A stretch of 36,831 nt of DNA from an uncultured Bacteroidales bacterium (GTDB lineage: Bacteria > Bacteroidota > Bacteroidia > Bacteroidales > UBA932), in assembly GCA_947367375.1 (NCBI GenBank), contig CANBDZ010000011.1, positions 1-36,831 on the forward strand, read 5' to 3'. Positions 1-7,459 of this stretch are shown here, in pieces. Each line of letters begins with the position of its first letter. Position 1 is the first letter of the stretch. Below the pieces are notes generated by a model. That model was not told the DNA's origin and searched no databases. It saw only the letters and a list, made by a program, of their open reading frames with translations. The translations under genes were made by a program, and so were the position numbers.

Positions 1-21
1 AGTTCACAGTGATGCTTTTCT

Positions 22-64
22 GTTCGCGACGCACGTTTTCCGGCCATTTTTCCTGCGTCGCTGT
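22..64. repeat. REP-like hairpin, copy 1
   Basis: An inverted repeat pairs GCGACGCACG (26-35) with CCTGCGTCGC (52-61) around a 16-base loop, with one mismatch in the stem. The reverse complement of this stretch closely matches 10541-10589, so it is one of two oppositely oriented copies of the same intergenic element. It lies in the non-coding 1-420 region downstream of xylE. The function is unknown; small palindromes of this kind are often REP-type elements. Confidence 0.6.
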
Positions 65-101
65 ACGTGTGTGGACCTCTGTGACGTTTTTGGGTGGAAA
101 T

Positions 102-187
102 ATGACACAGTGGTCTGTAAATTCAATGTTAAACAGTGTATTTAGCGACCTTTGTGTCGATTATGCCACTGAAAATGACACAGTGGT
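102..187. repeat. Direct repeat ATGACACAGTGGT, two copies
   Basis: The 13-mer ATGACACAGTGGT occurs at 102-114 and 175-187, 73 bases apart. The second copy also forms a short hairpin (CCACTG 166-171 with CAGTGG 181-186). No convincing gene lies here: the short open frames in 1-420 have no recognisable protein features and run through repeats. Confidence 0.5.
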
Positions 188-192
188 TCTGA

Positions 193-217
193 GATCCCCG
201 GTCAAGCCGGGGATGAC
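193..217. repeat. GATCCCCGG palindromic repeat, copy 1
   Basis: This is a compact palindrome with arms ATCCCCGG and CCGGGGAT around TCAAG, flanked by G and GAC. Nearly the same 25-base unit recurs at 1919-1943, and a diverged form at 11141-11165, all in the same orientation. All three copies are intergenic, as expected for a dispersed REP-like element. Confidence 0.7.
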
Positions 218-323
218 GATGCTTGAATATCGTGTTGTAAAAGTGTTTACAGGTATATCATTACCTAATTGAAAGATGAATAAGGGCAAGAGATTCCGGA
301 CGAACACAGAAAACAGATATATC

Positions 324-407
324 ATTGATATACGGGTACTTAAAACAAGGTTGGGGGCGAATTCGCCCACCAACCTTGATTTATATTACTGATTATCAGT
401 TTATTAG
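324..407. repeat. 84-bp dispersed element, copy 1
   Basis: This segment aligns with 10992-11076 over its whole length. Both begin ATTGATATA, carry a central GG(T)TGG...CCACCAACC hairpin, continue with ACTACTGAT or ATTACTGAT followed by ATCAG or ATTCAG, and end near TTAG. The central hairpin is much stronger in this copy and may double as the xylE terminator. Confidence 0.55.
346..378 (-). terminator. Strong hairpin downstream of xylE
   Basis: CAAGGTTGG (346-354) pairs with CCAACCTTG (370-378), and the inner GGGCGAATTCGCCC (355-368) is itself a perfect palindrome. The stem is therefore about 16 pairs with a single bulged A at 369. On the minus strand it lies about 43 bases beyond the xylE stop and is followed by TTTTAAG, a weak T-run. 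A transcription-ending or mRNA-protecting role for the xyl operon is inferred. Confidence 0.5.
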
Positions 408-420
408 CTATTCCAGCAAG

Positions 421-1899
421 TTATTTCTTCCAGAGTTTGGACATGTCTTCGAGGGTTTTGCCCTTTGTTTCTGGGACGAGTTTCCAGACGAAGATGGCTG
501 CGATGATGCAGATGACTCCATAGAGGCCGTATGTGAAGGCGTGACCGAAGTTTTCGCCCATTGAGCCGAGGCTCATGTTGTACATAGGGAGGAATGTCGA
601 AGAAACGATGAAGTTGAAGATCCACTGGAATGCTACTGCGATTGCTACAGCTGCACCACGGATGGTGTTAGGGAAGATCTCTGAGATGAGCACCCAGCAG
701 ATAGGACCCCAGCTGAACATGAATGAAGCGCTGTAGACCATGATGCTGATCACCGCAACTACCGGAGGAAGGGCTGCTGAAACGCTTGTTACAGCCACGC
801 CTGCAGCTCCGAGAGCCATACCGAGGGATCCCCAGATGAGGAGAGGTTTGCGGCCCCATTTCTCTACGGTGAAGATGGCTACGAGGGTGAAGGTGATGTT
901 TACTACACCCATAAGGACGGTCTGCATCATAGGGTTACCCATTCCAAGCGATTCGAAGATACGCGGTGCGAAGTAGAGCACTGCATTGATGCCTACAGCC
1001 TGCTGGAACACGCTGAGCATAATACCTACAAAGATGACAAGCCAGCCATAAGTGAAAAGCTTTTCAGTCTTCTCTGAAACTGTAGCCTTGATCTCTGCAA
1101 GGATCTCCTGAGCCTTGGTCTTTCCGTTGATCTTGGTGAGGATGGTGAGAGCCTGCTGGTCATTGCCTGTCATGGCAAGATAGCGCGGAGTCTCTGGCAC
1201 GAGGAAGAGAAGGAGCGTGAAGAGTCCCGCAGGGACAGCCTCACTTACAAACATATATCTCCATCCTGTCTCAATCATCCACTGAGCTTCACCTGGGTTC
1301 ATCACCTGGTTGATACCCTCCGCCATCTTCTGGATAGCTGGAGCGATGTGGTCACCGAGGATGATGAAGTTCACAAAGTAAACCACGAGCTGACCGAAGA
1401 TGATTGCGAACTGGTTCCATGATACAAGTGTGCCTCGGAGGTTGCTTGGAGCCACCTCAGCGATGTACATAGGACAAATGGCAGAAGCCAGGCCGACTCC
1501 GACGCCGCCGAGAACTCGATAGAGGTTGAAGGCGATAAGGAGGGAGAACGAAGGCTGACCTTTGTCAAAGAATATGAACTCAGGGCAATATGAACCCAGA
1601 GCTGAGAGGAAGAAGAAGACACCCGCCATGATGAGTGACTTCTTTCGGCCGAATCTTGATGCGAGCATTCCGGAGAGGGCGGCACCGATCACGCAGCCGA
1701 TAAGGGCGCTTGATGAGGTGATGCCGTGCATGAAGTCTGTGTAGACAAAGTCCTTGGCACCCATGAAGAACGCCTGGAGACCTTTTTCAGCACCGGAAAT
1801 GACTGCTGTGTCGTAACCGAACAGCAGACCGCCTATAACGGCCACAAGGACTATCGATATGAGATAGCCCTTGCTGCCTTTATTATTGTTGTCTGTCAT
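421..1899 (-). CDS. xylE: D-xylose:H+ symporter, MFS sugar porter family
   Basis: This is a 492-residue inner-membrane sugar transporter, close to the length of E. coli XylE. Sugar-porter hallmarks are visible: GYDTAVISG in helix 1 (about 28-36), RFGRKKS in the helix 2-3 loop (about 82-88), PETPRYLA before the central loop, QQAVGINAVLYFAPRIF in helix 7, WGPICWVLISEIFPNTIRG in helix 10, and VPETKGKTLE at the C terminus. Hydrophobic stretches fit 12 membrane helices. It would import xylose by proton symport. It is the last gene of the minus-strand xylB-xylA-xylE series, 46 bases after xylA, with a palindromic repeat in that gap. The sugar assignment rests on the neighbours: the family also transports glucose, arabinose and galactose. 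The start MTDNNNKG is followed by a normal first helix. Confidence 0.9.
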   Translation of the reverse strand: MTDNNNKGSKGYLISIVLVAVIGGLLFGYDTAVISGAEKGLQAFFMGAKDFVYTDFMHGITSSSALIGCVIGAALSGMLASRFGRKKSLIMAGVFFFLSALGSYCPEFIFFDKGQPSFSLLIAFNLYRVLGGVGVGLASAICPMYIAEVAPSNLRGTLVSWNQFAIIFGQLVVYFVNFIILGDHIAPAIQKMAEGINQVMNPGEAQWMIETGWRYMFVSEAVPAGLFTLLLFLVPETPRYLAMTGNDQQALTILTKINGKTKAQEILAEIKATVSEKTEKLFTYGWLVIFVGIMLSVFQQAVGINAVLYFAPRIFESLGMGNPMMQTVLMGVVNITFTLVAIFTVEKWGRKPLLIWGSLGMALGAAGVAVTSVSAALPPVVAVISIMVYSASFMFSWGPICWVLISEIFPNTIRGAAVAIAVAFQWIFNFIVSSTFLPMYNMSLGSMGENFGHAFTYGLYGVICIIAAIFVWKLVPETKGKTLEDMSKLWKK

Positions 1900-1918
1900 T
1901 GCGATATCGTATTATAAA

Positions 1919-1943
1919 GATCCCCGGTCGAGCCGGGGATGAC
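1919..1943. repeat. GATCCCCGG palindromic repeat, copy 2, between xylA and xylE
   Basis: This matches the unit at 193-217 with one difference in the 5-base loop (TCGAG for TCAAG). It ends 2 bases from the xylA stop codon and occupies most of the 46-base gap before xylE. In the operon mRNA it would form a GC-rich hairpin immediately after xylA. Confidence 0.7.
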
Positions 1944-1945
1944 TT

Positions 1946-3262
1946 TTAGCAATACATGTTAAGGATTGCCTCGTAGAGCTCCTGTTTTCCAGAAGTCTGC
2001 TTAGGCTCATCAACCTGCTTACCGTAAGCGTAAACCTCTTCAAGAGTAAGCTCGCCGTTCTCGAACTTCTTTCCGAGACCCTCGTCGAAGCTTGCGTAAC
2101 GCTCTGCAACCATCTTCTGGATTGGAGACTCCTCGAGGAGAGCTGCTGCACTCTCAAGAGCGCGTGCCATTGCATCCATTGCTGCGATGTGAGCGATGAA
2201 GATGTCCTCAAGGTCAGTAGAGTTACGACGTGTCTTAGCGTCGAAGTTTGTACCACCGTTTCCGAGACCGCCGTTGCGGATGATCTGCATCATAGCCTGA
2301 GTGAGGTCGAATGCATCGATCGGGAACTGGTCAGTGTCCCAGCCGTTCTGGTAGTCACCGCGGTTAGCGTCGATTGAACCGAGCATTCCAGCGTCAACTG
2401 CGCAAGCAAGTTCGTGCTCGAATGTGTGACCTGCGAGAGTTGCATGGTTAACCTCGATGTTCACCTTGAAGTCCTTGTCAAGACCGTGAGCCTTGAGGAA
2501 GCCGATCACTGTCTCAGTGTCAACATCGTACTGATGCTTTGTAGGCTCCATTGGCTTAGGCTCGATGAGGAATGTTCCTGTGAAGCCCTTTGAACGAGCA
2601 TAGTCACGAGCGATTGTGAGCATAGTAGCGAGGTGCTCTTTCTCACGCTTCTGGTCTGTGTTGAGAAGGCTCATATAACCCTCACGGCCACCCCAGAATA
2701 CATAGTTTGTACCGCCGAGCTCGATTGTTGCGTCGATAGCGTTCTTGATCTGGACAGCTGCACGTGCTACAACGTCGAAGTCAGGGTTGGTAGCAGCACC
2801 GTTCATATATCTCTTGTTGCCGAATACATTGGCTGTTCCCCAAAGAAGCTTGATGCCTGTCTCAGCCTGCTTCTCCTTAAGGTAAGCTACGATCTCCTTG
2901 AGTCTTGCCTCGTACTCCTCAACGTTTGCACCCTCGTCAACGAGGTCAACATCGTGGAAGCAATAGTACTCGATACCGATCTTCTGCATGAATTCGAAAC
3001 CTGCATCTACCTTATCTTTTGCCACCTGAAGTGGGCAAGCTGCTGCATTCCAAGGGAAAGTCTTTGTACCACCACCGAACTGGTCAGCTCCCTCTGCGCA
3101 GAGAGTGTGCCACCAAGCCATAGAGAACTTGAGCCACTCGCTCATCTTCTTGCCGAGGACTACCTTATTTGCATCATAATAGCGGAAAGCCATTGGATTC
3201 TTGCTTTCTTTGCCTTCAAACTGGATCTTACCGATACCAGGGAAAAATTCTTTTGTTGCCAT
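1946..3262 (-). CDS. xylA: Xylose isomerase
   Basis: The enzyme converts D-xylose to D-xylulose in the cytoplasm. The 438-residue product has the length of the longer (class II) enzymes found in Bacteroidota. Catalytic and metal-binding segments are intact: [11 protein letters not shown] with His103 and Asp106, [19 protein letters not shown] with Glu234 and Lys236, [11 protein letters not shown] with Glu270 and His273, SIDANRGD with Asp298, WDTDQFP with Asp309 and Asp311, and [15 protein letters not shown] with Asp341. It lies between xylB and xylE in the same orientation. Palindromic repeats flank it on both sides (1919-1943 and 3303-3334), which may set its mRNA level apart from its neighbours. 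Confidence 0.97.
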   Translation of the reverse strand: MATKEFFPGIGKIQFEGKESKNPMAFRYYDANKVVLGKKMSEWLKFSMAWWHTLCAEGADQFGGGTKTFPWNAAACPLQVAKDKVDAGFEFMQKIGIEYYCFHDVDLVDEGANVEEYEARLKEIVAYLKEKQAETGIKLLWGTANVFGNKRYMNGAATNPDFDVVARAAVQIKNAIDATIELGGTNYVFWGGREGYMSLLNTDQKREKEHLATMLTIARDYARSKGFTGTFLIEPKPMEPTKHQYDVDTETVIGFLKAHGLDKDFKVNIEVNHATLAGHTFEHELACAVDAGMLGSIDANRGDYQNGWDTDQFPIDAFDLTQAMMQIIRNGGLGNGGTNFDAKTRRNSTDLEDIFIAHIAAMDAMARALESAAALLEESPIQKMVAERYASFDEGLGKKFENGELTLEEVYAYGKQVDEPKQTSGKQELYEAILNMYC

Positions 3263-3302
3263 AGTTTTAGTATTGTTAATTAATTTTGGTAATATCTGTT
3301 TA

Positions 3303-3334
3303 GATTCTCACGTCGCTTCGCTCCTCAGAATGAC
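3303..3334. repeat. REP-like repeat between xylB and xylA
   Basis: The 32-base stretch reads GATTCTCACGTCG followed by CTTCGCTCCTCAGAATGAC. Outer arms ATTCT and AGAAT can pair, and an inner CG-rich CGTCGCTTCG segment adds structure. It ends 1 base from the xylB stop codon. From general knowledge, sequences of this form (read in reverse as GTCATTCTGAGGAGCGAAG) recur in intergenic regions of many bacterial genomes. Confidence 0.55.
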
Positions 3335-3335
3335 A

Positions 3336-4802
3336 CTAGAGGCGTGATTTCCACACCTCGTAGGCGTCTTTATATTCCTGAGTGTCAGCTGGCTCGATCA
3401 CTGCGAGCTTCTCGAGAGTTGCGAACGCCTCGTTGTTGTCCTTGTAGATTCCTGCACCGATACCTGCGCCCTTCGCTGCTCCCACTGAGCCGTCAGTGTC
3501 ATAGAGTTCGATGACCGCTCCAGTCACTCCTGCGAGGGTGTTGCGGAAGATCGGGCTGAGGAACATGTTGGCGTGACCTGCGTGGATCTTGTTCACATTC
3601 ATTCCCATCTGCTCCATCACCTCGATACCGTACTTGAACGAGAATACGATACCTTCCTGTGCCGCACGAAGGAGGTGCGCCTGTGAATGGATGTTGAAGT
3701 TCACTCCGTGGATTGAACTTCCCACCTCACGGTTCTCGAGCATACGCTCAGCGCCGTTTCCGAACGGAAGAATGCTTACGCCTGCGCTTCCGATAGGTGC
3801 TGTAGCAGCAAGGTCATTCATCTGGGCATATGAAAGTGATTCCGGAGCAACATTTCTCTTCATCCAAGAGTTCAGGATACCTGTTCCGTTGATGCAGAGG
3901 AGGACTCCGAGACGGGTCTGGTCTTCAGTGTGGTTTACGTGAGCGAAGGTGTTCACTCTTGACTTAGGATCGTAGTTCACGTCTCCGAGGACTCCATAAA
4001 CTACGCCGGAAGTACCTGCTGTAGAAGCGATTTCACCTGGGTTGAACACATTCAGAGACAATGCATTGTTTGGCTGGTCTCCTGCACGGTAAGTTACAGG
4101 GATACCCTCTGCGAGTCCGAGTTCCGCAGCTGCAGCTGCTGTCACTCTACCCTGCTCCGAGAATGTCGGACGGATTTCTGCGATGAGTGATCTGTCGATG
4201 CCATAGTAGTCCAGAAGGATCTGTGCTGGAGCATTCTCGCTGAAGTCCCACATCATACCCTCAGAAAGGCCTGAGATAGTCGTGCAGACTTCGCCTGTGA
4301 GCTTCATGGCGATGTAGTCGCCCGGAAGCATGATCTTATATATCTTTGAATATAATTCCGGTTCGTTTTCCTTTACCCAAGCTAGCTTTGAGGCTGTGAA
4401 GTTGCCCGGTGAGTTCAGGAGATGAGAAAGGCAGGCTTCGTGTCCGATCTCGTCGAAGGCCTTCTGGCCGTAAGGGACTGCTCTTGAGTCGCACCAGATG
4501 ATGGATGGACGGAGGACATTGAGATCCTTGTCGACGCACACGAGTCCGTGCATCTGATATGATATTCCTATAGCCTTGATGTCTTTCGGATCTGCAGCCG
4601 ATGTAGCCATTACATCTGCTGTAGCAAGCTTGAGGTTTTCCCACCATGAAGATGGCTCCTGCTCTGCCCAGCCTGGCTTGTTGGCAATGATTGCCGCCTC
4701 TGATTTAGGATAGAATGCCGAAGCGACGCATCTGCCGCTCTGAGCATCGACGAGGCTCGCCTTTACTGACGAACTTCCGATGTCGTAACCAAGTAAGTAC
4801 AT
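3336..4802 (-). CDS. xylB: Xylulokinase, FGGY kinase family
   Basis: The protein phosphorylates D-xylulose to xylulose 5-phosphate with ATP, feeding the pentose phosphate pathway. The 488-residue product has the N-terminal phosphate-binding motif GYDIGSSSVKASLVD (about 5-19), the MHG motif of xylulokinases (ISYQMHGLVCVD), the AGDQPNNALSLN segment with the likely catalytic Asp (about 240), GTSGVVYGV, and GAAKGAGIGAG near the C terminus. It is the first gene of the xylB-xylA-xylE series. A -7 promoter box lies 55 bases upstream at 4857-4864. No xylose-responsive regulator is encoded within the window. Confidence 0.95.
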   Translation of the reverse strand: MYLLGYDIGSSSVKASLVDAQSGRCVASAFYPKSEAAIIANKPGWAEQEPSSWWENLKLATADVMATSAADPKDIKAIGISYQMHGLVCVDKDLNVLRPSIIWCDSRAVPYGQKAFDEIGHEACLSHLLNSPGNFTASKLAWVKENEPELYSKIYKIMLPGDYIAMKLTGEVCTTISGLSEGMMWDFSENAPAQILLDYYGIDRSLIAEIRPTFSEQGRVTAAAAAELGLAEGIPVTYRAGDQPNNALSLNVFNPGEIASTAGTSGVVYGVLGDVNYDPKSRVNTFAHVNHTEDQTRLGVLLCINGTGILNSWMKRNVAPESLSYAQMNDLAATAPIGSAGVSILPFGNGAERMLENREVGSSIHGVNFNIHSQAHLLRAAQEGIVFSFKYGIEVMEQMGMNVNKIHAGHANMFLSPIFRNTLAGVTGAVIELYDTDGSVGAAKGAGIGAGIYKDNNEAFATLEKLAVIEPADTQEYKDAYEVWKSRL

Positions 4803-4856
4803 ATTTCAGTTTTAGTGTTAAGCGTTATCCGTGCGCAAGCACATGTGTTATCCCTA

Positions 4857-4864
4857 CAAATATA
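4857..4864 (-). promoter_or_regulatory. Putative -7 promoter box for xylBAE
   Basis: On the minus strand this reads TATATTTG, an exact match to the Bacteroidota -7 consensus TAnnTTTG. It lies in the 128-base gap between the GH2 gene and xylB. No clear TTTG -33 element is seen at the usual distance, so this is a candidate only. Confidence 0.35.
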
Positions 4865-4930
4865 AAATTTATCTGTGACTTTTCATCTATCCGCAGATAT
4901 CCTTTTATCATCTGTTACATTTATGACAGA

Positions 4931-7459
4931 CTATCTTTCAAATTCGATAGAAACAGACGCGTGTTTCAGGCCCTCTGAGGTTGCTCTAAGCTTGGTTCTG
5001 CCGCTTTCTGCCGCCTCTAGCACTACAAGGCACTTTCCATTGAAAGCTTTACGCCTGTCGGATTTGAAACGCTCCATCGAGACAGGATTGCCGTTATCAG
5101 TTCCGACATTCTCGGCTCCGGAAGACACTTCGAACTGCACGAGATTGTCAGCATGAGGGCAGAGGTTGCCGTCCTTGTCCAGGATCTCCACTGTGACAAA
5201 TGCCAGGGCATCGTCAGCGACGCCGTCGCCATATTTCATGGCTGAAAGCCTTATCTGCGCCGGCTCCCCTGCCGTGCGTATAGTCTGCGAAGCGACCTGC
5301 TTTCCGTCCTTGCGTGCCACGACTTCGACATATCCGGGCTCATAAACAGTGCGCCATACAGTGTGCAGGCAGTCTTCGGTCTTGGACTTTACGCCCTGCG
5401 AGCGGCCGTTGACGAAAAGTTCGACCTCGTCGGCATTGTTATAATAACACCACATATCGATTTCCTGTCCTTCTGTCCAGTTCCAGTGAGGGAAGAGGTG
5501 AAGGACCGGCTCATCTGTCCATTCGGATCTATAAAGATGATATACATCCTTAGGGAAACCCGCCAGATCCACGATACCGAAGAACGAGCTGCGTGCAGGC
5601 CAGCCATACGGAGTAGGCTCGCCGATGTAGTCGAAGCCGGTCCAGACGAACTGGCCGCTTACGAAGTCGTTGTCACGCACAAGCTTGAGGGTCTCTTCGT
5701 GGGTGTTACCCCAAGGGACATGACAGTTCTCATAGGATGAGCAGGCAAAGGACTCGTCGTAGAACGGGATGTCCCAGCGCGCCGGCCAGATGAACATCGT
5801 GTCGCTCGGCATACGGTAATAGCCTCTGGTCATAAGAGCAGAATTGCTCTCTGTAATGATGAAAGGCTTGCCAGGGAAGTTCTCCGGCACTGACGCAACG
5901 TTCTGATTGTGATAGTTATATCCTATTATGTCAAGTGCTCCGCTATGGAAGAGATGATTCCACGGAGAAGGCTCATTACAGCCTGCTGTCACCGGTCTTG
6001 AGTCATCCAGAGAGCGTACAATGTCCGCAAGTTTCTCAGTCAAGAGCGAGTTTATGCTCTTAGCGTCATCATCAGAAGCCAGCATATCGGCAGACTGTCC
6101 GAAGTTGAGTATCAGGTTGGCCTCGGCAAGAGTGAGGGTGTCCGCATCAGCGTGAGACCACTGTTCCAGAACCTCGTTTCCTATGCTCCACATCATAACA
6201 GAAGGATGGTTCCTGTCACGGATGATGAAGTCGCGAAGATCCTCCTCATGCCACTGGTTGAAGTACCTCGAATAGTCGTGGGCTGTCTTCTTCTTTCGCC
6301 ACATGTCAAAGGCCTCGTCCTGCACGATGAAGCCCATCTCGTCACAGAGATCCAGAAGTTCCGGTGCTGGCGGATTGTGCGAAGTCCTTATGGCGTTGCA
6401 GCCCATTCCCTTGAGGATTTCCAATTGCCTTCTGATGGCATTCTTATTCACGGCAGCGCCAAGACAGCCGAGATCGTGATGAATGCACACTCCATTGATC
6501 TTCAAAGACTTGTCATTAAGCGAAAATCCTTCCTCCGGACTGAAAAAGAAATGTCTCAGACCAGTCTTAGTCTCAACTCTGTCGAGAATCGCACCCTCAG
6601 GAGTCGCAATCTCTGTCACAAGAGTGTAAAGGTAAGGATCGTCAACATCCCAGAGATGAGGCTTGGAGATCCTGACCATCTGCTCCTGACCTGCAAGGTC
6701 AGCTGATTTATATGTATCCTCAACCTTACCTGCAACCTTGCCGGCAGCATCAAGAACAGTCTGTCTCAAAACAACCTCAGTAATCTCAGGATCGTCGCTC
6801 AGGACTTCAGTCTGCACAAAGAAAAAGCCCTCGTGAAGCTTGCCTGGCCCTTCTGCACCAGCCTTCGGCAGATATGTCATTCCAGGCTCCACAAAGATTC
6901 CATATGGAGCCACGCGCACCTTTGCGGTCTTCACAAGACGCACATTACGATAGATGCCGCAGCCGGAATACCAGCGGGAGTTCGGCTGCTCCGCATTGTC
7001 AACACGCACGGCAACCACATTCTCGGCATCCCATTCAAGAAGATGGGATATGTCATAGCCGAAGGATATATATCCATACGGACGCACGCCGAGGCTGACA
7101 CCGTTGACGAAGACCTCTGAATTCATATATATACCGTCGAATTCGAGGCGCCACAGCTTGCAGCTGTCGGCCGCAGAGGCATGGAAAGCCTTTCTGTACC
7201 AGCCTATTCCGCCTGGCAGTGCGCCGCCACCCACTCCGGAAGGATTCTCCGGGCTGAAGTCGCCTTCTATAGCCCAGTCGTGCGGAAGCTCGAGCTGACG
7301 CCATCCGTCATCGTCAAAAGACGGGTCGGAAGCCTCAGGGACATCCCCAAGACTGAACCTCCAACCGTCATTGAAGTCCGAAGTCTCACGCTCAGAGACA
7401 ACACTGCTGCACCCCAGTAAAAGAGCGCAGCAGATGCATATACTGATTATTTTTCTCAT
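4931..7459 (-). CDS. GH2 family glycoside hydrolase lipoprotein (beta-galactosidase-like)
   Basis: The 842-residue product starts with a lipoprotein signal (LLLGC, Cys17). The GH2 order follows: a sugar-binding domain (about 25-180, with GGIGWYRK and SRWYSGCGIYRNVRL), an Ig-like domain (about 185-305), and a TIM barrel with HHDLGCLGAAVN, NAIRTSHNPP and DRNHPSVMMWSIGNE. Glu429 is the likely acid/base and Glu537 in IITES the likely nucleophile. C-terminal Ig-like domains follow. Cleavage of a beta-linked sugar such as galactose is expected. GH2 also includes beta-glucuronidases and mannosidases, so the substrate is not certain. Its ATG overlaps the stop of the GH31 gene by 4 bases (ATGA), implying coupled translation. 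With an alpha-xylosidase partner and a xylose pathway downstream, removal of galactose from xyloglucan-type side chains is a reasonable inference. Confidence 0.88.
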   Translation of the reverse strand: MRKIISICICCALLLGCSSVVSERETSDFNDGWRFSLGDVPEASDPSFDDDGWRQLELPHDWAIEGDFSPENPSGVGGGALPGGIGWYRKAFHASAADSCKLWRLEFDGIYMNSEVFVNGVSLGVRPYGYISFGYDISHLLEWDAENVVAVRVDNAEQPNSRWYSGCGIYRNVRLVKTAKVRVAPYGIFVEPGMTYLPKAGAEGPGKLHEGFFFVQTEVLSDDPEITEVVLRQTVLDAAGKVAGKVEDTYKSADLAGQEQMVRISKPHLWDVDDPYLYTLVTEIATPEGAILDRVETKTGLRHFFFSPEEGFSLNDKSLKINGVCIHHDLGCLGAAVNKNAIRRQLEILKGMGCNAIRTSHNPPAPELLDLCDEMGFIVQDEAFDMWRKKKTAHDYSRYFNQWHEEDLRDFIIRDRNHPSVMMWSIGNEVLEQWSHADADTLTLAEANLILNFGQSADMLASDDDAKSINSLLTEKLADIVRSLDDSRPVTAGCNEPSPWNHLFHSGALDIIGYNYHNQNVASVPENFPGKPFIITESNSALMTRGYYRMPSDTMFIWPARWDIPFYDESFACSSYENCHVPWGNTHEETLKLVRDNDFVSGQFVWTGFDYIGEPTPYGWPARSSFFGIVDLAGFPKDVYHLYRSEWTDEPVLHLFPHWNWTEGQEIDMWCYYNNADEVELFVNGRSQGVKSKTEDCLHTVWRTVYEPGYVEVVARKDGKQVASQTIRTAGEPAQIRLSAMKYGDGVADDALAFVTVEILDKDGNLCPHADNLVQFEVSSGAENVGTDNGNPVSMERFKSDRRKAFNGKCLVVLEAAESGRTKLRATSEGLKHASVSIEFER

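Noticed and set aside
9..373. Short open frames on both strands in the first 400 bases (for example 9-272 plus and 161-373 minus)
   Set aside because: They run through palindromic and direct repeats, have no family features or signal sequences, and overlap each other. They look like chance frames.
2633..3283. 216-codon plus-strand frame opposite xylA
   Set aside because: It is a mirror of a strongly conserved gene and reads as Cys/Leu/Val-rich sequence with no domain pattern, as expected from codon bias on the other strand.
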